Source: Prorocentrum cordatum
Lineage: Eukaryota > Sar > Dinophyceae > Prorocentrales > Prorocentraceae
Assembly: GCA_963575745.1 (NCBI GenBank)
Contig: CAUYUJ010005669.1
Span: 569,128 to 633,127 of the forward strand
Direction of reading: 5' to 3'
Length of the DNA stretch: 64,000 bases
The notes under the pieces: model-generated
Told to the model about the DNA's origin: nothing
Databases searched by the model: none
The model's input: only the letters and a program-made list of their open reading frames with translations
Translations under genes and position numbers: made by a program
In this document: positions 44,201 through 47,829 of the stretch, in pieces
Position numbering within the stretch: the first letter of the stretch is position 1
How the letters are laid out: each line of letters starts with the position of its first letter

Positions 44201-45743
44201 GCCGAAGGGCCCCCAATGCCTCGGGTGGACTTAGCGCTGCAGAGGATTTGTGTACGAAGCGGTGGGCATGGACACCAGAGAAGTGTTGGCGCTCATTCCT
44301 TCTACCCCAGATTCTCCCATCTCCATCCATCTCATTACCTGACCAACATCACATGGATGGCGCTAGGAAATGTAATAGTGAGTGGGACGGCGGATCCGAC
44401 TGTGTATGGTTCGGTTGGTCATCAAAACGGATTCGTATAAATCAGTCTTGCTCGTTCCAGTGCAGCAATACACAGATGGGATTGTAGACTTTGGCGCTGA
44501 ACAAGGTTAGCCACCAGTATACGTGCAACTGCGGTGACTTGTTACTTCATCATCGTACCCCCACCCCCAGCCTCTTAACCTCTCCCTCATCTTGATCGGT
44601 ATCTGCTCACGGATATGAACGGTGTTAAAAGTGGCTGGCTCGCAAGCAATGCAAGCGTGAGGAGGGCCAATGAGATACTGCCGCTGGGCTGCATGGGCAC
44701 CGAAGTATGAAGCGTTTTTCGACAGCCCCTCAACACGATGCCCCTCCCTCCACCACTACATAAGGTGCTGGCAATCGCTTGGGCGGAGTGCTCTGGCAAA
44801 CGCTGGGCAAAGCAAGCAAGCTAACGGGTCAATCGTTGATCAGGGGGCACTCTTGCCCGGGGGATGGCGCGCTCGAAGACAGACTAAGAGGAGGACGGCG
44901 TCGCAGTGCTTTCGCCGAGGAGGGGGTTGGAGGATCGTCTGTCCTGAGTGGCTCTTCTGAGTTGGCCTCTGCTACAAGAACTTCTGGTCTGGTTGGCCTG
45001 GCCTGGCGGCAACCAGCCTATGGCACCCTTCTCCCCGGGTCCCTCCGCATCCCTCCGCTGTCTGACCCTCCCGCCCTGTCCCCCCTTCGAGTGGCCAGAG
45101 ACAGGGCCAAGTGGGCGCAGGGCAGTGCCTGGGCGAGCAGTATGCGTAGTGTACACGCAGGCAAGGGGGGGCATGAGGCCCCCCAAGGTTTGAGGAGGAC
45201 TCATGCACAGAGACCCGTGGGTGGGGAGCCAGTGTGCAACCCTGTTCCTCCTCCCCCCACCACCCCCTGTAAGGCAGAGTAGTGGGTCTGGCGCAGATGA
45301 GTCCGCGGGGGGAGGCGCAACAGCTATTTCATCAGTTTGCGCTTTGATGCAACAGTTTGCGCGCTGGATTCCGCAGTTTCGCGTGGATGCAGTTATGTAT
45401 CTGTTTTCACATGCAAGAGCTGTTGCCCGTGCAATAGTTCGTGCCCCCCAGTAACTGCACACTGTTGCACGCGACGAAATAATAACACCAAGCGATTGCG
45501 CCTCCCACTGCCGACCCCTCTGCACTAGACCCACTACTCTAGATTAGACTCGAACCCTCCCCGACGCGCCCCGAAAACGACGCCAGGCCCGGCCTAGCAG
45601 CGACAGCATGTTCGGGAACACGAACAGTCCGTAGAAGAACGGGCGCGCCGCCACGCGGGCTGCCGCGGCCGCAAGCACCGGCGGCAGCGCTTGCAGCGGC
45701 GCCTCCAGCCACTCTGGGGGATACTGAGGTGGACATCCCAGGC
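2826..45743 (-). CDS. ABC1/ADCK/UbiB-family atypical kinase (ABC1K), 13 readable exons, partial
   Basis: Thirteen minus-strand exons join into one open frame of about 328 codons: 45594-45743, 43529-43611, 41624-41704, 40294-40377, 29022-29102, 28508-28551, 20658-20715, 18401-18475, 12387-12419, 11033-11088, 10621-10719, 3200-3297 and 2826-2867. In order they carry a hydrophobic segment, an N-terminal helical region, the family-defining KxGQ motif (YVKIGQ), the LQD.VPAF stretch, the Ala-rich loop that replaces the Gly-rich loop (LAAASLGQVHRA), the VAIKVQR lysine strand, the EIDYTSEAEN helix and the hinge TMEYVPG. Family members are mitochondrial or plastid proteins linked to quinone metabolism. 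Codon phase matches at all twelve junctions. The N-terminus is not identified, and the catalytic HADPHPGN and DFG motifs must lie left of the window. Only about 2.3% of the span is coding. A plastid or mitochondrial role is family knowledge, not seen here. Confidence 0.87.
3200..3297 (-). CDS. ABC1K exon 12: hinge TMEYVPG
   Basis: 98 nt (1 + 32 codons + 1). It reads LAKAFENEPWVKIPNI, then DDYTTEKILTMEYVP. This matches the family's WV.VP...DYTT..VLTMEYVPG. The acceptor is AAAG|GTT and the donor is CCCAG|GCTTGC. Confidence 0.92.
3715..3815. repeat. Purine-rich (AGG)n-like tract
   Basis: Imperfect AGG and AGGAAA repeats in the ABC1K intron 3298-10620. I see no gene or other structure between 3,816 and 5,200. 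Confidence 0.8.
5203..5231. repeat. (CTC)n microsatellite
   Basis: A short near-perfect CTC tract. A second one lies at 5670-5715. Confidence 0.85.
5900..5985. repeat. (ATC)n microsatellite
   Basis: About 25 ATC units with a few CAGC interruptions. Its His-, Ile- or Ser-rich translations are artefacts. Nothing recognised at 6,000-6,600. Confidence 0.9.
6600..7775. repeat. ~160-bp tandem repeat array, about 8 diverged units
   Basis: The anchor CGAGCGGGTCATCGG recurs near 6620, 6768, 6933, 7097, 7258, 7415, 7577 and 7741, giving a period of about 150-165 bp. Each unit also holds CACTTGAGCACCCCAAG, GAGGATGTCTCGAGCGGG and CCCCTCCCTATGGGGCCCG. A second block of the same family lies at 9465-10040. 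Confidence 0.9.
7908..8262. repeat. 11-bp G-rich tandem array (GGGTGGGTCGC)n
   Basis: About 32 copies of an 11-bp unit with few substitutions. Adjacent units supply four GGG runs with 1- and 4-base loops, which fits the G-quadruplex pattern on the + strand. Because 11 is not a multiple of three, all frames rotate, so the long Gly/Arg/Trp and Pro/Thr/Arg ORFs here are artefacts. Confidence 0.95.
8645..9105. repeat. ~42-bp tandem repeat, dimeric higher-order pattern
   Basis: The unit GAAGTCTCAGGCGGGAGC is followed by either GCCGTTCC or GGGGGTCC and then TGAGTAAATTGCG. The two variants alternate, giving a ~83-bp dimer. The AAGTCTCAGGCGGGAGC core is shared with the ~160-bp family on both sides. 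Confidence 0.88.
9255..9390. repeat. (CAA/CCA)n low-complexity tract
   Basis: CAACAACACCAACAAC-type simple sequence. It yields a Gln/His-rich reading frame that I treat as non-coding. Confidence 0.85.
9465..10040. repeat. Second block of the ~160-bp repeat family
   Basis: About three to four units with the same anchors as 6600-7775 (for example CGAGCGGGTCATCGGAATA near 9625). Confidence 0.85.
10621..10719 (-). CDS. ABC1K exon 11: EIDYTSEAEN helix
   Basis: 99 nt (1 + 32 codons + 2). It reads FKIGVDAKTMFKDAK, then VILYREIDYTSEAENTR. The E.DY..EA.N helix is diagnostic of ABC1 kinases. The acceptor is CCAAG|GTT and the donor is AGAAG|GTGGTT. The intron that follows (3298-10620) is 7.3 kb. Confidence 0.9.
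11033..11088 (-). CDS. ABC1K exon 10
   Basis: 56 nt (18 codons + 2). It reads EMYDLDLPQFDKITDMMD, equivalent to the family's LFDIDL.NL..IA..LD stretch. The acceptor is CGGAG|GAG and the donor is GACAG|GTGCTG. Confidence 0.82.
12387..12419 (-). CDS. ABC1K exon 9: invariant-lysine strand micro-exon
   Basis: 33 nt, 11 codons: VAIKVQRDKLK. The lysine in VAIK is the family's ATP-contacting lysine. The acceptor is CAACAG|GTG and the donor is AAG|GAGCAT (G|GA). Its flanking introns are 6.0 kb and 1.3 kb. Confidence 0.88.
12652..12820. mobile_element. MITE-like inverted-repeat element with target duplication
   Basis: A 169-bp element has ~42-bp terminal inverted repeats (TCGGGTGTTGCTAGAAGT at the left, its complement at the right) with only a few differences. 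The 5-bp sequence GTATT flanks it directly on both sides (12647-12651 and 12821-12825), as expected for a target-site duplication. There is no coding capacity. It sits in the ABC1K intron 12420-18400. Confidence 0.8.
12826..14400. other. Intronic sequence with no recognised feature
   Basis: Mostly non-repetitive. I see no credible coding region, RNA gene or element. Within 14060-14400 there is a weak, spaced recurrence of GCGTCCCCGAAGCC- and ATAATTC-like phrases on a scale of ~60 bp. Confidence 0.4.
14400..14760. repeat. CCCAAGA(G/C)GG short-phrase repeat
   Basis: Irregular repetition of GGCCCCAAGACGG- and GCCCAAGAGG-like phrases of 9-12 bp. The same phrase family recurs at 16358-16495 and 21790-22065. 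Confidence 0.75.
14887..15690 (+). repeat. ~90-bp satellite family, block A
   Basis: About eight to nine units, each with GGGGCCACGAAGCGTGTG, AGGGGTGTGCCGAAATGG, a GC-rich middle, and CCTTCGGTGGAGCTCCCTAT. The left end starts with GTACCGCAGTTGAGAGTACC, a terminus also seen at 27640. I assign + to this orientation for comparison with the other blocks. Confidence 0.9.
15731..15783 (-). repeat. Dispersed end motif, copy 1
   Basis: About 53 bp reading, on the minus strand, CCAACCATTCTGTGG, TATTGGGTCCTCGTTTTG and GACAGCGCCCCGCG. Homologous copies lie at 23531, 27435 and 35881. Each stands next to a purine or pyrimidine tract and, beyond it, a ~90-bp satellite block. Confidence 0.88.
16358..16495. 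repeat. CCCAAGAGG short-phrase repeat, second locus
   Basis: CCCCCAAGAGGCCCCCAAGA-type phrases repeated with variable spacing. Same family as 14400-14760. Confidence 0.75.
16885..17310. repeat. (GGGCTATA)-type tandem array
   Basis: Many copies of an 8-10-bp unit, mostly GGGCTATA, GGGCTCTA or GGCCATA. The same unit on the opposite strand occurs at 40675-40750. Confidence 0.9.
17530..17795. repeat. ATCGATCTCACT-type degenerate repeat
   Basis: Irregular repetition of TCGATCTCACTATCGA-like phrases of about 10-12 bp, AT-richer than its surroundings. Confidence 0.7.
18090..18340. mobile_element. Truncated relative of the 12652 MITE with tandem internal repeats
   Basis: It starts CGGGTGTTGCTAGAAGTGCC, matching the left terminus at 12652, and includes the internal ACAGCACCCCTCACGA phrase. 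The right terminus is missing. Instead, CACCCTGGGCCAGGGGCACC phrases recur about four times. It lies just downstream of exon 8 (minus strand). Confidence 0.65.
18401..18475 (-). CDS. ABC1K exon 8: Ala-rich nucleotide-binding loop
   Basis: 75 nt, 25 codons, phase 0. It reads EFDDVPLAAASLGQVHRA and then LPDGRE, the hallmark Ala-rich loop and QVHRA of ABC1 kinases. The acceptor is GCCGAG|GAG and the donor is GAG|GCGCGG. Two partial look-alikes of this exon lie upstream in the preceding intron. Confidence 0.92.
18681..18722 (-). pseudogene. Partial duplicate of ABC1K exon 8 (relic 1)
   Basis: On the minus strand this reads GAGTTCGATCGGCC and then CCGCTGGCGGCCGCCTCCCT, closely matching the start of exon 8 (EFD..PLAAASLG), but with a frame break between the parts and no QVHRA after it. 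It lies about 200 bp upstream of exon 8 in the same intron. Confidence 0.6.
18765..18850. repeat. (CTC)n microsatellite
   Basis: CTCCTC repeats in two blocks, 18770-18797 and 18811-18848. Confidence 0.88.
19010..19640. repeat. Degenerate tandem repeat with TTTTCAAAATGGGGCTCT phrase
   Basis: The phrase (A/T)TTTTCAAAA(T/G)GGGGCT, followed by a CGCGCGCAT-type phrase and CTTCAGAAGTTCG-like text, recurs at uneven intervals. A single related phrase occurs near 4440-4470. Confidence 0.6.
19804..19848 (-). pseudogene. Partial duplicate of ABC1K exon 8 (relic 2)
   Basis: The minus strand reads EFDDEPLAAASLG in one open frame, nearly identical at protein level to the first half of exon 8. It then runs into a CGACGACG simple repeat instead of QVHRA. 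It could be a dead duplicate or an unused alternative exon. Confidence 0.65.
20658..20715 (-). CDS. ABC1K exon 7: ELKKPVSELF segment
   Basis: 58 nt (1 + 19 codons). It reads RARAILEAELKKPVSELFK, matching the family's I..ELG.P....F.EF region. The acceptor is GCAAG|GCG and the donor is AAG|GAGCTT (G|GA). The intron before it (20716-28507) is 7.8 kb and includes the large palindromic repeat. Confidence 0.88.
21095..21335. repeat. Cluster of perfect and near-perfect palindromes
   Basis: CCGGGCATTGCAC and its exact complement form a 26-bp perfect palindrome at 21260-21285. Directly after it, AACTGGGGGGG (21287) pairs with CCCCCCCAGTT (near 21325) around a poly-C run. CCCGGCATTG-type phrases recur through 21130-21210. 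Cruciform or hairpin formation is likely. Confidence 0.85.
21627..21768. repeat. (GGA)n microsatellite
   Basis: Near-perfect GGA repeat giving poly-Gly or poly-Glu frames. Confidence 0.95.
21790..22065. repeat. CCCAAGAGG short-phrase repeat, third locus
   Basis: GGGCCCAAAAGGGCTCCAAG-type phrases, the same family as 14400-14760 and 16358-16495. Confidence 0.7.
22092..22285. repeat. 32-bp tandem repeat, about six copies
   Basis: The unit GAGCGGCGGCGCCGGAGTTG plus CGAGGATGTCTC is 32 bp. The reading frame rotates between units. The CGAGGATGTCTCGAGCGG part is shared with the ~160-bp family at 6.6 kb. Confidence 0.9.
22686..22890. repeat. Pyrimidine-rich (CCCTCCT)n tract
   Basis: Irregular CCTCCCTCC sequence. 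The interval 22290-22680 before it is non-repetitive, open on the minus strand, and matches nothing I recognise. Confidence 0.75.
23170..23420. repeat. Degenerate ATGCGACAACAC repeat
   Basis: ACGCGACGCAATGCGACAAC-like phrases of about 10-13 bp recur irregularly. Weak evidence for a decayed satellite. Confidence 0.5.
23605..24097. repeat. (TCTTC)n followed by imperfect (ATC)n
   Basis: A 5-bp TCTTC array to 23709, then ATC repeats with CACC and GTC interruptions. Confidence 0.95.
24140..25436 (-). repeat. ~90-bp satellite family, block B (minus orientation)
   Basis: About 14 units reading CACACCCCTCACACG, TTTCGTGGCCCCATAGGGAG and CTCCACCGAAGGCCCC at ~90-bp spacing, the reverse complement of block A. 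Confidence 0.93.
25437..26108 (+). repeat. ~90-bp satellite family, block C (plus orientation)
   Basis: About seven units in the orientation of block A. The switch in orientation at about 25,437 is abrupt. Confidence 0.92.
26225..27318 (-). pseudogene. 5'-truncated LINE fragment (C-terminal region of an RT polyprotein)
   Basis: About 360 codons are open on the minus strand with no stop until 26225. The text is non-repetitive: HTVLCHIQQFFMPTPAVFK, then PQLRRLEVERRAAVF, then a C-x2-C-x8-D...H...C cluster (CQTCRAGCNAVGGNDLRHYM). That layout and the C-terminal Ala-rich helix resemble the end of the LINE at 29.6-33.4 kb. No endonuclease or RT motif remains. It is bounded on both sides by (GAT)n microsatellite, so it was inserted in, or is tailed by, that repeat. 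The ORF upstream of 27318 is only microsatellite translation. Confidence 0.7.
27435..27489 (-). repeat. Dispersed end motif, copy 3
   Basis: The minus strand reads CCAACCATCCTGTGG, TATTGGGTCCTTGTTTTG and GACAGCGCCCCGCG, almost the same as copy 1. Copy 2 (23531-23592) is the inverted partner. Confidence 0.88.
27640..28202. mobile_element. ~560-bp palindromic element of satellite units
   Basis: The left end GTGGGTACCGCAATTGTGAA is matched by the inverted right end at 28175-28202 (ACTCACAATTGAGATACTCAC) with several differences. Inside, ~90-bp satellite units run in plus orientation to about 27,860 and in minus orientation from about 27,885. The left terminus is shared with satellite block A at 14,887. 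Confidence 0.65.
28508..28551 (-). CDS. ABC1K exon 6: LQD micro-exon
   Basis: 44 nt (14 codons + 2). It reads ELKCLQDNVPAFSG, the family's EL.KLQD..P.F stretch directly after the KxGQ motif. The acceptor is CCCAG|GAG and the donor is GGCAG|GCGTGG. Confidence 0.87.
29022..29102 (-). CDS. ABC1K exon 5: KxGQ motif
   Basis: 81 nt, 27 codons, phase 0. It carries VRLGPSYVKIGQIISSRPD and then VPEEYIE. LGP.YVK.GQ is the signature of the ABC1 kinase family. The acceptor is AAAG|GTG. The donor is GAG|GAGTGT, a G|GA site; because the next exon also starts with GAG, the exact breakpoint is ambiguous by three bases but the protein is not. Confidence 0.9.
29190..29230. repeat. (GA)n microsatellite at the LINE 3' end
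   Basis: About 17 GA units. On the minus strand this is a TC tract some 380 bp past the LINE stop codon, and may be the 3' tail of that element. Confidence 0.9.
29606..33390 (-). CDS. LINE ORF2: AP-type endonuclease plus reverse transcriptase
   Basis: About 1,260 codons are open with no frameshift. The endonuclease shows TWNARAL (near 33,330), LQEVHG (near 33,230), NVHNHEI, LSDFNTA (near 32,830), SAIDRIFI and SDHAIVS (near 32,545), so the catalytic set of the exonuclease-endonuclease-phosphatase fold is present. The RT shows motif A FDFAAAFPS (near 31,300), motif B GVAQGCPASG (near 31,120) and motif C CADDTG (near 31,000), a C in place of the usual F/Y. A C-terminal region with Cys/His (FGCPAAPDSFPHYLSC) follows. 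No RNase H was seen. All active-site residues look intact, so this ORF2 could be recently active. Reading further upstream in the same frame gives low-complexity sequence that I exclude. Confidence 0.88.
33387..34075 (-). pseudogene. LINE ORF1, C-terminal half, with two compensating frameshifts
   Basis: Coding text runs in one frame as REIDPAIFTVGAQRL and LQEWIASANLG to about 33,860. It moves to a second frame for LSNFMETNLRADVCDKLKAD, then returns to the first near 33,800 for VAIPRALALTRAP, WKRFTSVDTSGTPTDIYPN and IRTEIQCKKFLQLLQ. It ends at a stop at 33387-33389, exactly where ORF2 opens. Each shift is consistent with a small indel (GCGAC looks inserted near 33,800). This is the RNA-binding-like half of a LINE ORF1. 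Its N-terminal half appears on the other strand. Confidence 0.68.
34353..35372 (+). pseudogene. LINE ORF1, N-terminal half, inverted, one in-frame stop
   Basis: From the first ATG it encodes a Ser/Arg-rich start, ALHHDPLRAADPWRAGG, and a long heptad-like region (LDKALQDLMQAQVAHAAS, RRVDTLHDVVARTRREQD). A TAG at 35115-35117 interrupts it, after which the same frame continues KKMWQQIDQMRDP and a poly-Glu run to 35372. The Arg/Ser head, DP.DPW phrase and coiled coil are typical of dinoflagellate LINE ORF1 N-termini. Its orientation is opposite to the adjoining ORF1/ORF2. Alternative: a second element inserted head to head. Confidence 0.6.
35881..35936 (+). repeat. Dispersed end motif, copy 4
   Basis: TCCCAACCTTCCTGTGGTG, TTTTGTCCTCGTTTTGG and ACAGCGCCCCGCG, followed by TCC-rich sequence and (ATC)n (35965-36112), then a satellite block. 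The order is the same as at 23,531. Confidence 0.88.
36120..37885 (-). repeat. ~90-bp satellite family, block D (minus orientation)
   Basis: Units read CACACCCCTCACACGC, TTCGTGGCCCCAT and AGCTCCACCGAAAGCCCC. Its right two-thirds is a higher-order array (see next entry). The long ORFs across this block are translations of the repeat. Confidence 0.93.
36791..37885. repeat. 366-bp higher-order repeat, three near-identical copies
   Basis: Copies start at 36791, 37157 and 37523 (GGCTCCAATGGCGGCGTCTG), exactly 366 bp apart. Each holds about four variant ~90-bp units. Copies 2 and 3 look almost identical, and copy 1 differs at a few sites. Since 366 is a multiple of three, a frame stays open throughout. 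Confidence 0.95.
37890..38931 (-). pseudogene. Unassigned decayed coding block
   Basis: Non-repetitive minus-strand sequence has balanced, protein-like text that moves between frames: FIALHLSWSRSILSTS and EYIYIGTYNKDSGPRAFPP in one frame, then IVVEMFGGLSSSQHSPGS in another, then FVKRSFDPTLTSSAFVERS and LSWQTWNSTQTPLDYLTGG in a third. About 340 codons with at least two frame changes. I do not recognise the family. It may be a decayed element or processed gene copy, and the opposite strand is also partly open. Confidence 0.3.
38932..40110. other. Intronic sequence with no recognised gene
   Basis: Short GGA repeats near 39070; otherwise nothing I can support. A tRNA-like arm near 39,390 was considered and rejected. 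Confidence 0.4.
40112..40213. repeat. (GGA)n tract beside exon 4
   Basis: GGAGGA with AAA and GGGG interruptions, some 80 bp downstream (minus sense) of the exon 4 donor. Confidence 0.9.
40294..40377 (-). CDS. ABC1K exon 4: charged helix before the KxGQ motif
   Basis: 84 nt, 28 codons, phase 0 at both ends. It starts ALRQKLARDPKKKSELAR and ends AGRRAVTEL, matching the family's basic helix that leads into LGP.Y.K.GQ. The acceptor is GGGAG|GCC. The donor CTG|GTGAGC is the most canonical one in the gene. The following intron (29103-40293) is 11.2 kb and holds a whole LINE and a satellite block. Confidence 0.72.
40675..40750. repeat. (TAGCCCTA)-type array
   Basis: TAGCCCTATAGCCCTATAGC repeats, the complement of the 16885-17310 unit. 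Confidence 0.88.
41624..41704 (-). CDS. ABC1K exon 3: N-terminal helix
   Basis: 81 nt, 27 codons, phase 0 at both ends. It reads EKWANFANKPIVRAM and then AGMIRFGTM, which resembles the W..F...P..V..R helix that precedes the kinase core in this family. The acceptor is CCAAG|GAG and the donor is ATG|GC. Confidence 0.65.
42235..43010. repeat. Pyrimidine tracts (CTC, CTCGTC) in two blocks
   Basis: 42235-42722 and 42918-43010 consist of CTCCTC, CTCGTC and TTCTCC phrases separated by a GA-rich block. No gene. Confidence 0.85.
43267..43452. repeat. Diverged direct repeat flanking ABC1K exon 2, copy 1
   Basis: It shares GCAAGAGTGACC, GCGCGCAAG, CGCTACC-like text, GGCGATCGGGGG-like text and GGGCCC.CACCA with 43661-43866 in the same order and orientation. 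Confidence 0.75.
43529..43611 (-). CDS. ABC1K exon 2: end of hydrophobic segment and linker
   Basis: 83 nt (2 + 27 codons). It continues the hydrophobic stretch as LVMVYLGRKEG and ends in DIWGARQW. The acceptor is CTGCAG|GC and the donor is TGG|GC. Its phase fits exons 1 and 3 exactly. It lies between two diverged copies of a ~190-bp direct repeat (43267-43452 and 43661-43866). Confidence 0.62.
43661..43866. repeat. Diverged direct repeat flanking ABC1K exon 2, copy 2
   Basis: Second copy of the repeat at 43267-43452. The two copies bracket exon 2. Confidence 0.75.
43870..45540. other. Intronic sequence with no recognised feature
   Basis: Largely non-repetitive sequence of the intron between exons 1 and 2. 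No coding or repeat structure that I can support. Confidence 0.4.
45594..45743 (-). CDS. ABC1K exon 1 (first readable): hydrophobic N-terminal segment
   Basis: 150 nt (2 + 49 codons + 1). It reads PPEWLEAPLQALPP, then an Ala-rich helix, then ARPFFYGLFVFPNMLSLLG, a likely membrane-associated segment completed by the next exon. The acceptor is GGGCAG|GC and the donor is CTAG|GC. Read past this donor, the frame meets a stop at 45544-45546, so the GC donor is needed to continue. An upstream exon is required by phase but was not found. Because this part is poorly conserved, the assignment rests on phase and splice sites. Confidence 0.62.
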   Translation of the reverse strand, partial: AWDVHLSIPQSGWRRRCKRCRRCLRPRQPAWRRARSSTDCSCSRTCCRC

Positions 45744-46111
45744 CTGCCCAGACTCGAGAACATCGAGCGCTGGGGCCTGCTGTCTCATATGGTCTGGGAC
45801 TGCTGCGCCTCGTGCCGTGGCGGCGGCCCCAGCGGCACGCGATGTCTTGCGAGCGGACAGCGTGTCGCTCCGCTCCACGGGGCGGGAAGCTGGGAAAAGC
45901 TCGAGACGTTCACGCTTGGGGACTGGGACGTGGTTCGCGCGTCGCGCCGACTCGTGGTGGGCCAGAACAGACGGCACGACAGGCGAAGCAACAATTTTCG
46001 ACCGCTGGCCCCTGGAGGCCTTTGGCGGGCCCAGAGAATGTCGGAAACCGTACCGTCGGGCGTCGACTACCCAGGCTCAGCGCAAACCTATGTTAGAATA
46101 TTCGAAGCAAT

Positions 46112-46235
46112 CAGCTGCTGTTTTTGTTTTTGTTTTTGTTGTTGTTGGTGGTGGTGGTTGTTGGTTGTTGGTTGTTGGTTGTTGGTTGTTGGTTGTTGGT
46201 TGTTGGTTGTTGGTTGTTGGTTGTTGGTTGTTGTT
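46112..46235. repeat. (GTTGTTG)n microsatellite
   Basis: About ten copies of the 7-bp unit GGTTGTT, preceded by a short TTTTTG tract. Confidence 0.93.
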
Positions 46236-46329
46236 GTTGAATATTATTACTTCTAAAGAATAATTATTGTTGGGACCCCTGGTGCACGACCCCCCCGCCG
46301 CGCCTAGGCCGCAGCCACGTTTTCATCAT

Positions 46330-46850
46330 TTTCGTGAAGAAGTCTCAGGCAAAACGGGTTGGTCCGGATCCGGTTGTGTTGTTACGATCGGTTTTCCCTT
46401 GCAAAAAACGAACTAAAGTGGACATTTCTTGTTCTAACAGATCCAAACTTCAAGAATCCCTTGCAAAAAAAATGATAAAATGGACACTCGCGCGCGCAAG
46501 ACGAAATCCTTCCAAAACCTTAGTTTTCGTAGCGATTTTAACATTAAAACATCAAAGAACCAATGGTTTTTCAAAAAAAATGTCAAAATTTCATCCCGCG
46601 CGCTCTTGCGGATTCGTAGGACACCCAACACTTTTTAAACATTTCTGTCAAACGGGCTTTTGCGAGCAACTTTTTCGAACTTCTGCAACAACGGTTGCGC
46701 ACCTGCCAGGGCCATCATCCCTGTCAAATAATACCATGCGGGACACATTCGTTTTTTCTTCGCGCGCGCACGCCGTCGTCGTCGGCCGCGGGGCCCTGAA
46801 TAGTAGCCACGGTCGTCCGCATGCCACGAAGTGAAGTGTCCGAACGTCAT
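46330..46850. repeat. Inverted partial copy of the 47.8-53.1 kb composite unit
   Basis: AATCCCTTGCAAAAAA, CGCGCGCGCAAGACG and AAATCCTTCCAAAACC match, in reverse orientation, the AT-rich part of the units at 49.1-53.1 kb. Confidence 0.65.
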
Positions 46851-46996
46851 AGGGCGGGAAGCTGGGTGTGGGTGGTGGCGAAGAGTCGTTTGGAAATTTG
46901 GTAGAGCTTGAACCGGCCCCCCCACAAAGTGGGGGTATTGCCCGCCTCCTATGAAAACCCTGGCACTGGTGAGAACGGAGTGTCCCCACGTGCTAG

Positions 46997-46998
46997 TA

Positions 46999-47061
<63 letters not shown>

Positions 47062-47062
47062 C
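46997..47062. repeat. (GTT)n microsatellite
   Basis: About 21 uninterrupted units; poly-Val/Leu/Cys translations are artefacts. Confidence 0.95.
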
Positions 47063-47829
47063 TTGTGGGGCTTCCCGAACCAATCTCGACCAGCATGTAA
47101 GTCCACCTCCGGGGCCGCGAGCGGCTCCCGAACCTGGCTCAGCCCAAATCCAGCCTTGCAGGATCCTGCAAGATCTGGCGCTCTGGCTGAGCTCCGTACG
47201 TGCGCCCCGAAGACGGCTCACTATGAACAAACCAGTCCCAAGCACGGGGTCGAGAGGCCCTGCGCCCTCAGACTCAAACCCAGACATGCGACGTCCTGAT
47301 CTGTCAATGCGCGGTCTCTGGAAGTCCCGACCCTTTCCCCGGGGCGAGCTTTTCATCTTGAGTCGTGTCTTGATGGCACCGACGCCTGGTTCAAGGGCCC
47401 CCAGAGGCCGAAAATGGCGAACAACTGCCCGTCGTGATTCTTTCACGACGCGATCATGTCCGGGGAAGTATTGCACCGAGCCGTCGGGGCCTGGGATCTC
47501 AGGCCCCGGCGGGTGGATAGGGTTAGCGGGAGTTTTTCCCCGGGAGGCCGGACGTGCCCTCTCGCGGTGGGGGCCCATCCTCCCCCTCGTTCTCCTCCTC
47601 CTCCTCCTCCTTGTCCTCCTCCTCCTCCTCCTCTTCCTCCTCCTCTCCCTCCGCTCTCCTCTCGGGGCGTCAGACATCATTAAGCACCCCATCGTCGTGC
47701 CGCTCATGGCAGGGGTGAAGAGGGCGGCAGCGGCGGCCCCAGAGGTGGCCATGGAGCAACCGACGATGCCAGCGGTAACAGAACATGTTAGCCGTCGCGG
47801 GTCCCAAACACTCTGTGTGGTGCAATCTA

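Noticed and set aside
45729-46256. Plus-strand frame beginning MDIPGLPRLENIERWG.
   Set aside because: It overlaps ABC1K exon 1 on the other strand and ends in the GTTG microsatellite; no family resemblance or splice support.
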